Shown piece by piece: positions 1 to 9,435 of a stretch of 64,000 bases of DNA (its first letter is position 1; each line of letters begins with the position of its first letter). This stretch comes from Chryseobacterium arthrosphaerae (GTDB lineage Bacteria > Bacteroidota > Bacteroidia > Flavobacteriales > Weeksellaceae), in the NCBI RefSeq assembly GCF_001684965.1, contig NZ_MAYG01000001.1:1054001-1118000 (forward strand), given 5' to 3'. The notes beneath the pieces are model-generated. The model did no database searches, had not been told where the DNA came from, and saw nothing but the letters and a program-made list of their open reading frames with translations. The position numbers and the translations under genes are program-made.

Positions 1-748
1 CTGCAATTTTTCTTCCTGCATTCACCTTTTGCCCGTCTTTATTATATTCTGAAGAAATATCAAACTTCTGAAGGTCGTGTGCTGTAATGGTAACTGCAAG
101 AGGGAAGTTCTTGATCGTTTTGGTATATCCAAGGTCAATTCTGAACGGAAGGTTTTCTCTTACTCCGTTGAATGATTTCAGCTGGAAACCGAAATTTCTC
201 AGTACCAGGGAAAGTACTTCCTTATTCTTTTTATTATGATAGGTAACCCCCGCAGTTCCTGAAATAGCGGAAGAAGTATAGTTGTCAATTTTTGAGGTAA
301 CGAAATTAAGTCCTCCGCCAATCGTCCAGTCTTCTTCAAACTGGTAGGCATAGCCGGCACCAATGGCAACGTCCGAAGCCTTGAATTCTCCGTCCTGAAA
401 ACCACTCTCATCCGTTCTCGGAGTACTTCCGTAGCTCATATACCGGGCATTGATGGTCGCCATATGACCATTCTCAAAATCTTTGGCATACGCTATGGTT
501 CCGTATTTTGAGTCGGCAAGATAAGCCGTGGCATTTACAGAAAGCTGCTTGTCTGAATCTTTATTTAACAGGGCCGGGTTTGCAATAGCAAAGGAAACAT
601 CATAATCTCTTATCGAAATCGCATCTCCACCCAAAGCAGCCTGTCTTGCAGATACAGGTACATTTAAGAAAGGATAAACATTTGTTCCTGTTTGTGCATA
701 AGAAACAATTCCTGATAGAAATAATGAAAAAATGATAATTTTCTTCAA
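1..748 (-). CDS. porQ: T9SS protein PorQ, C-terminus beyond the window
   Basis: About 249 codons are open from the left edge to 748. The N-terminus has a signal peptide ending SGIVSYAQ, followed by a segment reading YPFLNVPVSARQAALGGDA and then ANPALL, the characteristic start of the PorQ/PorV outer-membrane beta-barrel family. PorQ is an outer-membrane component of the type IX secretion system, which exports proteins with a C-terminal sorting domain such as the one encoded at 34935. No ATG lies near the signal peptide, so the start appears to be TTG at 748 (TTG AAG AAA ATT). The gene is divergent from pyrH. The family call is firm; separation of PorQ from PorV paralogues rests on memory of the N-terminal motif. 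The gene is cut by the window edge, not truncated in nature. Confidence 0.8.
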   Translation of the reverse strand, partial: MKKIIIFSLFLSGIVSYAQTGTNVYPFLNVPVSARQAALGGDAISIRDYDVSFAIANPALLNKDSDKQLSVNATAYLADSKYGTIAYAKDFENGHMATINARYMSYGSTPRTDESGFQDGEFKASDVAIGAGYAYQFEEDWTIGGGLNFVTSKIDNYTSSAISGTAGVTYHNKKNKEVLSLVLRNFGFQLKSFNGVRENLPFRIDLGYTKTIKNFPLAVTITAHDLQKFDISSEYNKDGQKVNAGRKIA

Positions 749-853
749 CTCAATTTATAATTAATGCAAAAATAATCCTTTTTCGTACTTTTCAAAATAT
801 TTCGGACATTATTTCTATTTAAATATTTTTCTTTTATCAATATTTTTAATGAT

Positions 854-861
854 TATATTTG
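854..861 (+). promoter_or_regulatory. -7 promoter element upstream of pyrH
   Basis: The octamer TATATTTG matches the TAnnTTTG consensus of the main sigma factor in Flavobacteriia and lies about 54 bases before the pyrH ATG. No clean TTG -33 box is visible. Confidence 0.55.
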
Positions 862-911
862 CAAAACCAAATTCTGGGGAAAACAACGCTAATAAAAGTT
901 ATTAAAAATAA

Positions 912-1622
<711 letters not shown>

Positions 1623-1714
1623 TGAGACAGCAGGTAGCCGATAATAGGTATCAGAATAAATTATTTTACTATTCCCTTTATTTTCCCTGCCCGATCAGAC
1701 TTCTATAAAAATTG

Positions 1715-1759
1715 AAACCACCTGTCATAGCTTCAACTGCTGTGACAGGTGGTTTTTTT
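1715..1759 (+). terminator. Rho-independent terminator after pyrH
   Basis: The arms AACCACCTGTCA and TGACAGGTGGTT form a 12-bp stem followed by a T-run. It ends the pyrH transcript and faces the convergent gene ending at 1771. Confidence 0.85.
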
Positions 1760-1770
1760 ATGAAATTATA

Positions 1771-2610
1771 TTACTCTTTACCTGCCATAGCGACTATTTT
1801 GCTAACTGCAGGAGTATCAATAAAACCGGGCTCTTTTGCAGCATCAGTATTGCTGTTTAAAGGATATTGAGTAGTGTTGACACCCACACTGATACCCTGG
1901 CTTCCTGTAAAAACACCGCTGGCCGTTGTTGAAATTCCTCCGCCTACAAAATCGTATCCTGAAGTATCAATAATATTATTCGCTATACAATCTGAAAAAA
2001 CCTGGGTAATAGGAATAAACCACAGCCAGTGGCCATTCACTTTGTCATTATTCCAGATCGCTACATATCCGTTCAGCATCACAGATAGTGTAAAATTGAT
2101 GTTGTAACTTTGAGTGCCGATTACGATATCCGCTTTTATTGTACTTTGCGGAGGGATAGTTAATATAGTATTCACGGACCATGACTGGGTATTGGTAACG
2201 GTGCTCTTCTGGGTTGAGGAAAGCGACAGGTTAACGGTTACTTTTTGCGTACTGGAGGCAACGGCAGGGACTCCTTCAGTAGCTGATATTTCAACACCAA
2301 TTGAAACTGCTTCTGTGATGGACCATTCAAATGATTGGGTTGATGTTGCTGTTTCTATAAGGCTTTGCTGATTAGCAGCCTGTGTATTGTTGTTATAAAT
2401 AGTTTTGAAAGCAATTTCTGAACCGTTGGTAGGAAGCGAATTGTCATCATAGACAATGTTCTGAGCCGTTGTGCTTACCTGATACTGATGATAGTCATCA
2501 AGAAAACTTTGACTTGAATAATCTGTACTTGCAGTAAATCTGCAGGTAGTACCATGCTGCTGGGAGTACCATTTACCCCAGGCATCTGTGATTTGTTGTA
2601 ATGAGTTCAT
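1771..2610 (-). CDS. Aerolysin/ETX-MTX2-like pore-forming protein
   Basis: 279 aa. Residues about 90-180 show the aerolysin-fold pattern: a long Ser/Thr-rich alternating beta region with an amphipathic insertion segment around 98-135 (AVSIGVEISATEG, then VTVNLSLSSTQKSTVTNTQSWSV). It is followed by the conserved-style strands ILTIPPQSTIKADIVIG and YNINFTLSVMLNGYVAIW. Such proteins oligomerise and punch beta-barrel pores in membranes. No signal peptide is visible, so export would need lysis or a non-Sec route. The gene lies 83 bases downstream of a lipase on the same strand, suggesting co-transcription and joint action on membranes. The family call is from strand pattern, not a single signature, so ETX/MTX2 versus another beta-pore family is open. 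Confidence 0.7.
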   Translation of the reverse strand: MNSLQQITDAWGKWYSQQHGTTCRFTASTDYSSQSFLDDYHQYQVSTTAQNIVYDDNSLPTNGSEIAFKTIYNNNTQAANQQSLIETATSTQSFEWSITEAVSIGVEISATEGVPAVASSTQKVTVNLSLSSTQKSTVTNTQSWSVNTILTIPPQSTIKADIVIGTQSYNINFTLSVMLNGYVAIWNNDKVNGHWLWFIPITQVFSDCIANNIIDTSGYDFVGGGISTTASGVFTGSQGISVGVNTTQYPLNSNTDAAKEPGFIDTPAVSKIVAMAGKE

Positions 2611-2693
2611 TTTTTACGGGTATTCATTATATGCCTACTCTTTTCCGGATTTTCGGCTTTCTCCTTATTCCTTATTAATGATTAAATTGTCCC

Positions 2694-4028
2694 TTATTCA
2701 TCCGCTTCGGTTTTTACCGGTTGCTGGTTTGTTACATGAATATGAGACTGAATCCATTCCTTGATCTGATTGATGATATTGATGATCATTTCGTCTTTGG
2801 GTACTTTAACGACTCCCGGAACGAGTTGGACCGGAGGTGGCGGTTCGGGTAATGGACTGTTGAGAATAAGGCCGGGAAGACCTGGAAGACCGGAGTAGAT
2901 TTCTACATGTTGTAAGCTGAGCTGGCTGAAGTAATCCGGTAAAGATTGAGGAGGAACATTGATGTTGCCCAAAGGTCCGGAATGCTGAAGTGTACCGGGC
3001 AATGACTGATTTCTGATCATGGTATAGGGGGCACCTGATCTTAGCGAATCAATGATTGCAAAATCCTGTAGCGCAGTCAGGATATCGGCGGTATAAGAGT
3101 CAGGTGATTGACCATATAAATCGGCAATCAGTTTCAGGGTAGATTCCTGCCACGCATGGGGAACTACATCCAGGGTATTCCAGTGCATGGTATTCCAGTT
3201 CTGGTAATCGCCCGGCTGCGGATCCCATCCGGCTGGCAATGATGGAAATGCAGCATTGAATAAACCGGCAAAATTGACATCTCCCGGAGTAGGTCCGGCG
3301 GTAGGATATACCAGGGTAGTATTAAATGCTTCCAGCTGATTCTGCTCTTTCAGATAGAGGGCAAGGGTAGGAGATAAAGCTCCGGCAAGACTGTGGCCAC
3401 AAAAGATAATTGCAGTTTCCTGAGTGAGTTTTAAATCTGCCAGGAACTGTTGAAGTGAAGTGTTAGGCGACGCTGCTGTATCCGGGCTTATAAGGCTGAG
3501 AAGAATCCCTGTTCCTGTGGCTGTTCCTTTTGATATGTACGGGAAATCCCTGTTATAATCTGAGGTTGTAAAATCTGAAGGGGCATAAGTAGTCCAGTTG
3601 ACCACCTGCGATACGGAAAAATCCTCTGTTTCCCAATCGTAAAGCGACGCAGGATTGGTTGCTGCTATTGCTACTACATAAACAGGCAATGATGGTCCTC
3701 CGGGAAAGGCCACATTATCACACTGTGCTACATATAATGCATTGTCTGCAACTCCTGTTGGGTGACCATTTTCATCAGTTTCTTCAATAAGGGCCGGACC
3801 CCAGACCAGGTTCCAGCTGCCCAGTTGTGAAGTAACGGATGAATTGGCAATGGACGGGCTTTGCTGTCTCATTACTGAAACCGGGGGGACGTTGTTCAGG
3901 TAATAAGACAGATCATATTGAAGCTGTTGTTGCAGTTCACTGCCGGTGCCGTTGTAATCTCCGGCGCGGTTGGCCAGACATGCAAGGCTAAAAACCTGCT
4001 GATAGGCGTCTAAAGATGGATTTGTCAT
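2694..4028 (-). CDS. Class 3-like lipase
   Basis: 444 aa alpha/beta hydrolase. The nucleophile elbow is GHSLAG with Ser213, followed by a helix typical of fungal-type (class 3) lipases. NTLDVVPH near 284-291 provides Asp287, the class 3 pattern where the acid lies before VP. QHVEIYSG supplies a likely His374. A proline-rich stretch (LPEPPPPVQLVP) near 395-407 precedes a short C-terminal helical tail. No signal peptide or lipobox is visible. It is the first gene of a two-gene minus-strand unit with the pore-forming protein. Substrate (triglyceride or phospholipid) cannot be read from sequence. A phospholipase effector role is inference. Confidence 0.75.
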   Translation of the reverse strand: MTNPSLDAYQQVFSLACLANRAGDYNGTGSELQQQLQYDLSYYLNNVPPVSVMRQQSPSIANSSVTSQLGSWNLVWGPALIEETDENGHPTGVADNALYVAQCDNVAFPGGPSLPVYVVAIAATNPASLYDWETEDFSVSQVVNWTTYAPSDFTTSDYNRDFPYISKGTATGTGILLSLISPDTAASPNTSLQQFLADLKLTQETAIIFCGHSLAGALSPTLALYLKEQNQLEAFNTTLVYPTAGPTPGDVNFAGLFNAAFPSLPAGWDPQPGDYQNWNTMHWNTLDVVPHAWQESTLKLIADLYGQSPDSYTADILTALQDFAIIDSLRSGAPYTMIRNQSLPGTLQHSGPLGNINVPPQSLPDYFSQLSLQHVEIYSGLPGLPGLILNSPLPEPPPPVQLVPGVVKVPKDEMIINIINQIKEWIQSHIHVTNQQPVKTEADE

Positions 4029-4552
4029 GATTTGAATGTTTTAAGTGAGTTGAAAAATGGGTAAGAATTGTTTATTTCCATGGAATGGAGTCACCTGCCT
4101 GATGTATTTCTCTTCCGGAATTGCATGCAATATCTTTTCTATCTGAGCTTCCCATATCTGCTAAGAAGTTCTATTAAAAGAATACTGTAAAATAAGCTAT
4201 AAAAGATGGGATGTATGCGAGTGTAAACATCCGAAATAGGGGGTAGGTATTTGTACGTGTTCTTTAATGGAAACATGGATGGAAGGAAATTAGCTGCTGT
4301 AATTTCTATTACCGGACTATTTATATTATAGAGCTGCCTTCTCTTTGAGAGGGCTTTTTGCTATATTTGCAGGAAAATTAATAACCATGCCCATACTAAA
4401 GATTCTATCTAATGTGGATACAAATCTTACATCCAATTGTGAACAGTAATACCATAATGTTCATTCTGAAAAGATAATCGACACCTTGTCTCTCTCAAAA
4501 AAATTCTGCTTCGGCATTTCTGCTATTGTCAATATGAAATTTAAAAATAACT
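4029..4552. other. Non-coding gap between divergent lipase and hydrolase genes
   Basis: 524 bases between two divergent genes. Apart from the terminator-like repeat at 4336-4369, only very short ORFs (about 20 codons from 4387) are seen, with no support as genes. Confidence 0.5.
4336..4369 (+). repeat. Terminator-like stem followed by TATATTTG, also at 51442
   Basis: GCCTTCTCTTTGAGAGGGC and a T-run form a hairpin, followed at once by the -7 type octamer TATATTTG (4362-4369). Nearly the same 34-base unit occurs at 51442-51475, in front of the gene at 51490. Here no convincing gene lies directly before or after it, so it may be a transplanted terminator/promoter module. Confidence 0.55.
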
Positions 4553-5584
4553 ATGAAATTAATTTTAAAAACCTTTAAGTTTACAGGTAAACTTATTGTG
4601 GGAATTCTGATATTATTAGTGTTCCTGGGTCTGTGTTACAAACTATTCAGCCCCAAAACAGTTCCACCAGGTAAATTGGTGAATGTTAACGGAACCAATA
4701 TTCATGTAAGGGTAGAAGGTGAAAAGAAATCTTTGCCTACAGTTATTATTGAAGCCGGTGCGCACAGCAATACAGATATGCTGCATTGGGTAGCAGAAGG
4801 TTTGAAAAATAACACCAGAGTTATTCGCTATGATAGAGATGGAAAATGGTTTAGTGAATCAAGTAATAAAGATACTGTATCTCCTGAATTTTATGCCCGT
4901 CAGCTTCATGAATTATTACAAAAAACTGGCGAAAAGCCACCTTATATCCTGGTGGGGCATTCTATGGGAGGTCCTTACAGCAGAATCTTCAGAGACCTCT
5001 ATCCCAATGAAGTAGAAGGAATGGTTTTCATAGACTCAAGTCATCCCGAGCAATGGAAGCGATTGGCACAGAAAGAATTGGTTCCTGCCGGCCAGGCCAG
5101 GCTGCTAAAAATCGGATCTATACTTGCGGATTTAGGTATTTGGGGTGTTTATAATAAAATAATCAGTAAGCCAACTTATCAGGGTGATGGTTTACCGCAG
5201 GAAGTCTACAGCCGTTCACAATCGCTGACGTATAGTTCCGGGGATGTTTTCCGTATGTTTTTAAGAGAGAATCAATTAACTAATGATGTACTGGCTCGGG
5301 CAGGTCAGTCAAAAGGGTTAGATTCATTGCCTCTCCTGGTATTCACTGCTACAGAACAGTATAAGCAGTCCCAGAAAGACAGATACAGAAAAGAGGGAAT
5401 TGATCCTGAAAAACAGGTTCAATTATGGTTTGAGATGCAAAAAGAACTTAAAGAACTCTCTTCTAATGGAAAACAGATTGTAATGAATGCAAGCCATGGC
5501 AGTATCATTACGAATAAAGCCAATGCTGATGCAGTAAATAAAGAGATTCTTTTATTTGCTGAAAATATAGGAAAGAAAGATTAG
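4553..5584 (+). CDS. Membrane-anchored alpha/beta hydrolase
   Basis: 343 aa. One N-terminal hydrophobic segment (residues about 11-30) is probably an uncleaved anchor or signal. The hydrolase core includes DRDG near residue 94 (family norm DRAGYG), the nucleophile elbow GHSMGG with Ser137, VFIDSSHPEQ after the next strand, and a C-terminal NASHGS with His315. It is probably an esterase or lipase-like hydrolase of unknown substrate acting at the cell envelope. It stands alone between a non-coding gap and a terminator. Together with the two upstream genes it forms a three-gene block of lipid- or membrane-directed functions between pyrH and frr. Confidence 0.8.
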   Translation: MKLILKTFKFTGKLIVGILILLVFLGLCYKLFSPKTVPPGKLVNVNGTNIHVRVEGEKKSLPTVIIEAGAHSNTDMLHWVAEGLKNNTRVIRYDRDGKWFSESSNKDTVSPEFYARQLHELLQKTGEKPPYILVGHSMGGPYSRIFRDLYPNEVEGMVFIDSSHPEQWKRLAQKELVPAGQARLLKIGSILADLGIWGVYNKIISKPTYQGDGLPQEVYSRSQSLTYSSGDVFRMFLRENQLTNDVLARAGQSKGLDSLPLLVFTATEQYKQSQKDRYRKEGIDPEKQVQLWFEMQKELKELSSNGKQIVMNASHGSIITNKANADAVNKEILLFAENIGKKD

Positions 5585-5722
5585 ACATTTTTGAATCACC
5601 GCGACATATTTACAGTCCCGATTAAGGGGCTTTATTATTCTGTATAAGATTTTAAGTATGAAGAAAAGCTTTTGTAATTAATATACCGGATAAAAAACGA
5701 AATAAGTAACGTATGTAATCCA

Positions 5723-5748
5723 AAAGAACCTGGCGAAGTTCTTTTTTC
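5723..5748 (+). terminator. Terminator after the alpha/beta hydrolase
   Basis: AAGAAC and GTTCTT form a short stem with a loop around CTGGCG, followed by a long T-run. The stem is weak but the T-tract is strong. Confidence 0.5.
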
Positions 5749-5814
5749 TTTTTAAATAATTAGATAACCTTAAAATAGATATCACAAGCTTAGTGAAATA
5801 TCGAAAACAATCAT

Positions 5815-5822
5815 TATTTTTG
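5815..5822 (+). promoter_or_regulatory. -7 promoter element upstream of frr
   Basis: TATTTTTG fits TAnnTTTG and lies about 115 bases before the frr start at 5938. frr therefore appears to have its own promoter here rather than reading through from pyrH. No clear -33 TTG is seen. Confidence 0.5.
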
Positions 5823-5937
5823 CACCACTGGATAGTAAAAAAGCAGGCGACAACGTAATTTTTACAGTGTTGGAAGTGTTAATTATCTGATATTCAGTAG
5901 CTAGTTAATGTGCAATTTATCAAACTATACTATAATA

Positions 5938-6492
5938 ATGGAAGAATTAGATCTTATATTAGAATCTGTAAAGCAGGACATGGATGCAGCTGTAAAGCAT
6001 TTGGATCACGCATTTCAAAGAATTAGAGCAGGACGTGCTTCTACAGCGATGGTTCAGGATGTGATGGTAGAATACTATGGAGCGATGACTCCTATCAACC
6101 AGGTTGCCAATGTTTCTGTTCCGGATGCAATGACCATCTCTATTCAACCTTGGGACAGAACTGCAATCAACGCTATTGAAAAAGCGATTATCAACTCAAA
6201 CTTAGGTTTTGCTCCTTCTAATAACGGGGAAAATATTATCCTTAATGTTCCGCCTTTAACTGAGGAAAGAAGAAAAGAACTGGCAAAGCAGGCTAAAGTG
6301 GAGGCTGAGCAGACTAAAGTGACGGTAAGAAACGCAAGACAGGACGGTTTGAAAGAACTTAAAAAGCTTGACGGGGTTTCTGAAGATATTGTAAAAGGAG
6401 TGGAAGAAGAGATTCAGAACTATACTGATAAATATGTAAAACTTTGCGACGAGCATCTTAAGACTAAAGAAGCTGAAATTATGAAAGTATAA
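5938..6492 (+). CDS. frr: Ribosome recycling factor
   Basis: 184 aa from the ATG at 5938, the usual length. An in-frame upstream ATG at 5908 would add ten residues unlike the family. Landmarks are the N-terminal helix with FQRIRAGRAS, the domain II segment YYGAMTPINQVANVSVPDA, and the C-terminal helices with LTEERRKELAKQ and VSEDIVKGVEEEIQ. With EF-G it splits post-termination ribosomes. It ends at a strong terminator. Confidence 0.97.
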   Translation: MEELDLILESVKQDMDAAVKHLDHAFQRIRAGRASTAMVQDVMVEYYGAMTPINQVANVSVPDAMTISIQPWDRTAINAIEKAIINSNLGFAPSNNGENIILNVPPLTEERRKELAKQAKVEAEQTKVTVRNARQDGLKELKKLDGVSEDIVKGVEEEIQNYTDKYVKLCDEHLKTKEAEIMKV

Positions 6493-6515
6493 TTTTCAGT
6501 CTCTGAAAAATAATA

Positions 6516-6549
6516 AAAAGAGGTTTCCTGTGGGAAGCCTCTTTTTTTA
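6516..6549 (+). terminator. Terminator after frr
   Basis: AGAGGTTTCC and GGGAAGCCTCT form a stem around TGT, followed by a T-run. Confidence 0.85.
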
Positions 6550-6693
6550 TATATGCATTCTGTTGAGTTATTTTAGATTTTTATCGAAATCAAGGAGTAG
6601 CATAATAATATATTGATAAGTATTACCGTTAATTGATTATATTTATAATATTATTCCTGTAACCTTATAAAAAACAGGAATTTAAAATTTAAG

Positions 6694-7755
6694 ATGATGA
6701 CTAAGATTATTGGTGTAGGCAACTACATCCCTTCAGAAACAATTACCAATTTATTTTTTGATAAACATATTTTCCTGAATGAAGAAGGTGTATTATTAAA
6801 AGAAAATAATGCTTCTATTACGGATAAATTAAAAAAAATAACCGGTATTGAAGAAAGAAGATATGCACACAGTACAGAGGTTACTTCAGACCTTGGGTTC
6901 ATTGCGGCCCGTTCTGCCATTGAGAATGCAGGAATAGATCCTGAAAGCTTAGACTATATAATATTTGCCCATAACTTTGGAGATGTCCGGTTTGGAACCG
7001 TACAGTCTGATATGGTGCCCAGTCTTGCGGCCAGGGTAAAGCATTTGCTGGGAATCAGAAATAATTTTTGTGTTGCCTACGATGTGTTGTTCGGATGCCC
7101 GGGCTGGATTGAAGGAGTAATACAGGCCAATGCATTTATTAAGTCGGGGATTGCAAAAAGATGCCTGGTCATTGGTGCCGAAACCCTTTCCCGGGTAGTG
7201 GATATTCATGACAGGGACAGTATGATCTATGCTGATGGAGCAGGAGCAGCAGTACTGCAAGTGAATAATGAGGATGAAGCAGGTATAAAATCCCATCTCT
7301 CTGCTTCATATACCCTCAATGAAAAAGATTACCTGTATTTCGGAAAATCATATAACAATGAAAGATGCCCTGATACCAGATATATCAAAATGGATGGCAG
7401 GAAAATATATGAGTTTGCCCTGCTGAATGTTCCTGCAGCCATGAAAAAGTGCTTTGACAGCAGTGGATATTCCATCGATCAGCTGAATAAGATCATCATT
7501 CACCAGGCCAATGAAAAAATGGATGAAGCCATCGTCAACCGGTTTTATCAGTTGTATGGAGTCCCGGTTCCTGAAAATATCATGCCTATGGTGATTCAGA
7601 AGCTTGGGAACAGCAGTGTAGCAACCATTCCGTCTTTACTCACAATGATTTTAAAAGGAGAACTGGAACATCATGAGATCAGAAAAAATGATGTGGTTTT
7701 ATTTGCTTCTGTAGGAGCCGGAATGAATATCAATGCATTTGTGTATCAGTTTTAA
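6694..7755 (+). CDS. 3-oxoacyl-ACP synthase III family (KASIII)
   Basis: 353 aa thiolase-fold condensing enzyme. The KASIII triad is intact: Cys135 in FGCPGWIEG, His270 in IIHQAN, and Asn306 in KLGNSS. The segment IYADGAGAAVLQV near 178-190 and the C-terminal ASVGAGMNINAFVYQF are also typical. KASIII enzymes condense acyl-CoA with malonyl-ACP to start fatty acid or related chains. No other fatty acid synthesis gene is adjacent, and the sequence is divergent (GITGIEERRYAH becomes KITGIEERRYAH), so it may serve a special pathway rather than be the housekeeping FabH. Two adjacent Met codons open the ORF and either could be the start. Confidence 0.9.
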   Translation: MMTKIIGVGNYIPSETITNLFFDKHIFLNEEGVLLKENNASITDKLKKITGIEERRYAHSTEVTSDLGFIAARSAIENAGIDPESLDYIIFAHNFGDVRFGTVQSDMVPSLAARVKHLLGIRNNFCVAYDVLFGCPGWIEGVIQANAFIKSGIAKRCLVIGAETLSRVVDIHDRDSMIYADGAGAAVLQVNNEDEAGIKSHLSASYTLNEKDYLYFGKSYNNERCPDTRYIKMDGRKIYEFALLNVPAAMKKCFDSSGYSIDQLNKIIIHQANEKMDEAIVNRFYQLYGVPVPENIMPMVIQKLGNSSVATIPSLLTMILKGELEHHEIRKNDVVLFASVGAGMNINAFVYQF

Positions 7756-7805
7756 ACGTAAGAATACATCCCAACATTTAAAAAGGAAATCTTGATAATT
7801 ACAAA

Positions 7806-7837
7806 AAAAGACCCGGGAAAATCCGGGTCTTTTTTAT
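7806..7837. terminator. Bidirectional terminator between convergent genes
   Basis: AAAGACCCGG and CCGGGTCTTT form a strong stem with A-run before and T-run after. It can serve both the KASIII gene and the minus-strand lptF-type gene. Confidence 0.85.
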
Positions 7838-7856
7838 GATATCTTGATTGAAAAGA

Positions 7857-9314
7857 TTACTGATATCTTTTATGCTCTTTATCCTTAACAAATAGCCTGG
7901 TAACCGGCTTAAAGAATGCTTTGTATTTTTCCGCATCAAATAACTGCGAATCAGTAAGTGCTTTATAAGTCATCCATATTCCAAAAGGAAAGAGAATGAA
8001 ATTCGGAAGCCATGCAGCCAGATAAGGATTCATTTTTCCGCTCCATGACATGTTTTCCACTCCCACGTTCATTACATAAAAAATGATGAAAATAACAATG
8101 GCTATGATCACAGGAAGTCCCATACCTCCTTTTCTGATAATAGATCCCAAACTGGCTCCGATCAGGAAAAAGATGATACAGGTTACAGAATAGGAAATAA
8201 TTCTCTGCTGGTAAATTACAATCTTGCTGAAATATTTTACATTATTGTTGACTTCATTCTTTTTAGATTCCAGGGTAGATTTCAGGTTGTCCAGCCTGTT
8301 GTAGGAGTAATAGATCATTTCCAGCTTTTTATCGCCCTTTACCGTATCTAATTTGATCTGGGCTTTTGGGGCCACCTTATGTTTATTCCCTTTATCCATG
8401 TAGCTGATTACAGAATTGGTCTGGTTCAGAACCTCAGAACCTACGTTATCAAAGAACTGCTGGTTTTCTTTTTTACTTCTGGCAATCGTTTCGTTGACCT
8501 GATTATAGCTCTGGAAACGGTAGTCATCCGTAATCTGCTCTTTTTCGATGGCTTTATTGATGATCTCACTGATGTCAAAGTGAGAAACCAGGGTGTCAAA
8601 TTTAATAGCCTGATCCGGCTGTTTCTGCCTTACATTATCTCCTTTCCCTGCATAGGTATCTTCAAATACATACCCGTTGTACAGAACAAGCTTCAGGAAG
8701 TTCTTATTGGCTGCGGGAACAAATTTTCCCTTTTCCGCAACAATAGACTGCTGGTTTTCGTATGTGTTTGCTTTTTTGTGAATAAAAACCCCGTCAATAT
8801 TTTCTCCGTTATCACCATAGATCTTGTCAAACTTTACCATATAGCTTGGAATCTGATCAATGAACTGTCCGGGAGTAAAGTTAAGTGCAGGTTTGGTCTG
8901 TGCAATATTGAAAAGCATATTCTTGGCCTTCTTCTGAAAATCCGGACTGATATTATTCGAGAAAAAATAGAGGATAATGGCGAGACCGGTTGCTACTCCC
9001 AGCAGTGGTGTCATTACCCTTGTCAGTGAAATTCCTGCTGCTTTCATGGCTGCCAGCTCGTATCTTTCACCAAATTCCCCGAAGGACATGATGCTTGCCA
9101 GAAGAATGGTAAGCGGCAGTACCATACTGACAACACTTACACCAAGATAGAAAAGAAGTTTAAGGATCTGCCAGTAGCTTAATCCTTTACCCATAAATTG
9201 CCCCAGCTGAACCCAGATAATGTTTACAATAAAGATGAAAAACAATACGCTGAATATAAAGAAAAACGGTCCAAAGAAGGTTTTTATGATATATCGGTCT
9301 AGTATTTTTAACAT
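7857..9314 (-). CDS. LptF/LptG-type permease
   Basis: 485 aa. Three N-terminal membrane helices (around 10-35, 55-80, 100-120) are followed by a large periplasmic beta-rich region and three C-terminal helices (from about 370). This is the YjgP/YjgQ architecture. The coupling-loop segment FGERYELAAMKAAGISLTR after helix 2 is typical of the family. With LptB it drives lipopolysaccharide from the inner membrane towards LptC/LptA. It is the third gene of the minus-strand order ftsK, lolA, permease, common in Bacteroidota, though a hairpin separates it from lolA. LptF versus LptG cannot be settled here. Confidence 0.88.
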   Translation of the reverse strand: MLKILDRYIIKTFFGPFFFIFSVLFFIFIVNIIWVQLGQFMGKGLSYWQILKLLFYLGVSVVSMVLPLTILLASIMSFGEFGERYELAAMKAAGISLTRVMTPLLGVATGLAIILYFFSNNISPDFQKKAKNMLFNIAQTKPALNFTPGQFIDQIPSYMVKFDKIYGDNGENIDGVFIHKKANTYENQQSIVAEKGKFVPAANKNFLKLVLYNGYVFEDTYAGKGDNVRQKQPDQAIKFDTLVSHFDISEIINKAIEKEQITDDYRFQSYNQVNETIARSKKENQQFFDNVGSEVLNQTNSVISYMDKGNKHKVAPKAQIKLDTVKGDKKLEMIYYSYNRLDNLKSTLESKKNEVNNNVKYFSKIVIYQQRIISYSVTCIIFFLIGASLGSIIRKGGMGLPVIIAIVIFIIFYVMNVGVENMSWSGKMNPYLAAWLPNFILFPFGIWMTYKALTDSQLFDAEKYKAFFKPVTRLFVKDKEHKRYQ

Positions 9315-9330
9315 GCGTCAAAATTAATCA

Positions 9331-9359
9331 AAAAGCCACAAAGTTTACTTGTGGCTTTT
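9331..9359 (-). terminator. Hairpin between lolA and the permease gene
   Basis: AAAAGCCACA and TGTGGCTTTT form a 10-bp stem. On the minus strand it is followed by T-rich sequence, placing it as a terminator or attenuator after lolA, directly upstream of the permease start at 9314. Confidence 0.65.
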
Positions 9360-9435
9360 CATATTTTGTTATTTTTTTTCAATAGTAAAACTCCAGAAAG
9401 CCGGATGGGCAAAATTGCAGTTTTACTTTTTTATT

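Noticed and set aside
4387..4449. 20-codon ORF after the TATATTTG box
   Set aside because: Too short, no distinctive composition, no conservation evidence.
6694..7755. Naming the KASIII gene fabH
   Set aside because: Triad fits but the sequence is divergent and there is no fatty acid synthesis context, so the housekeeping name is not safe.
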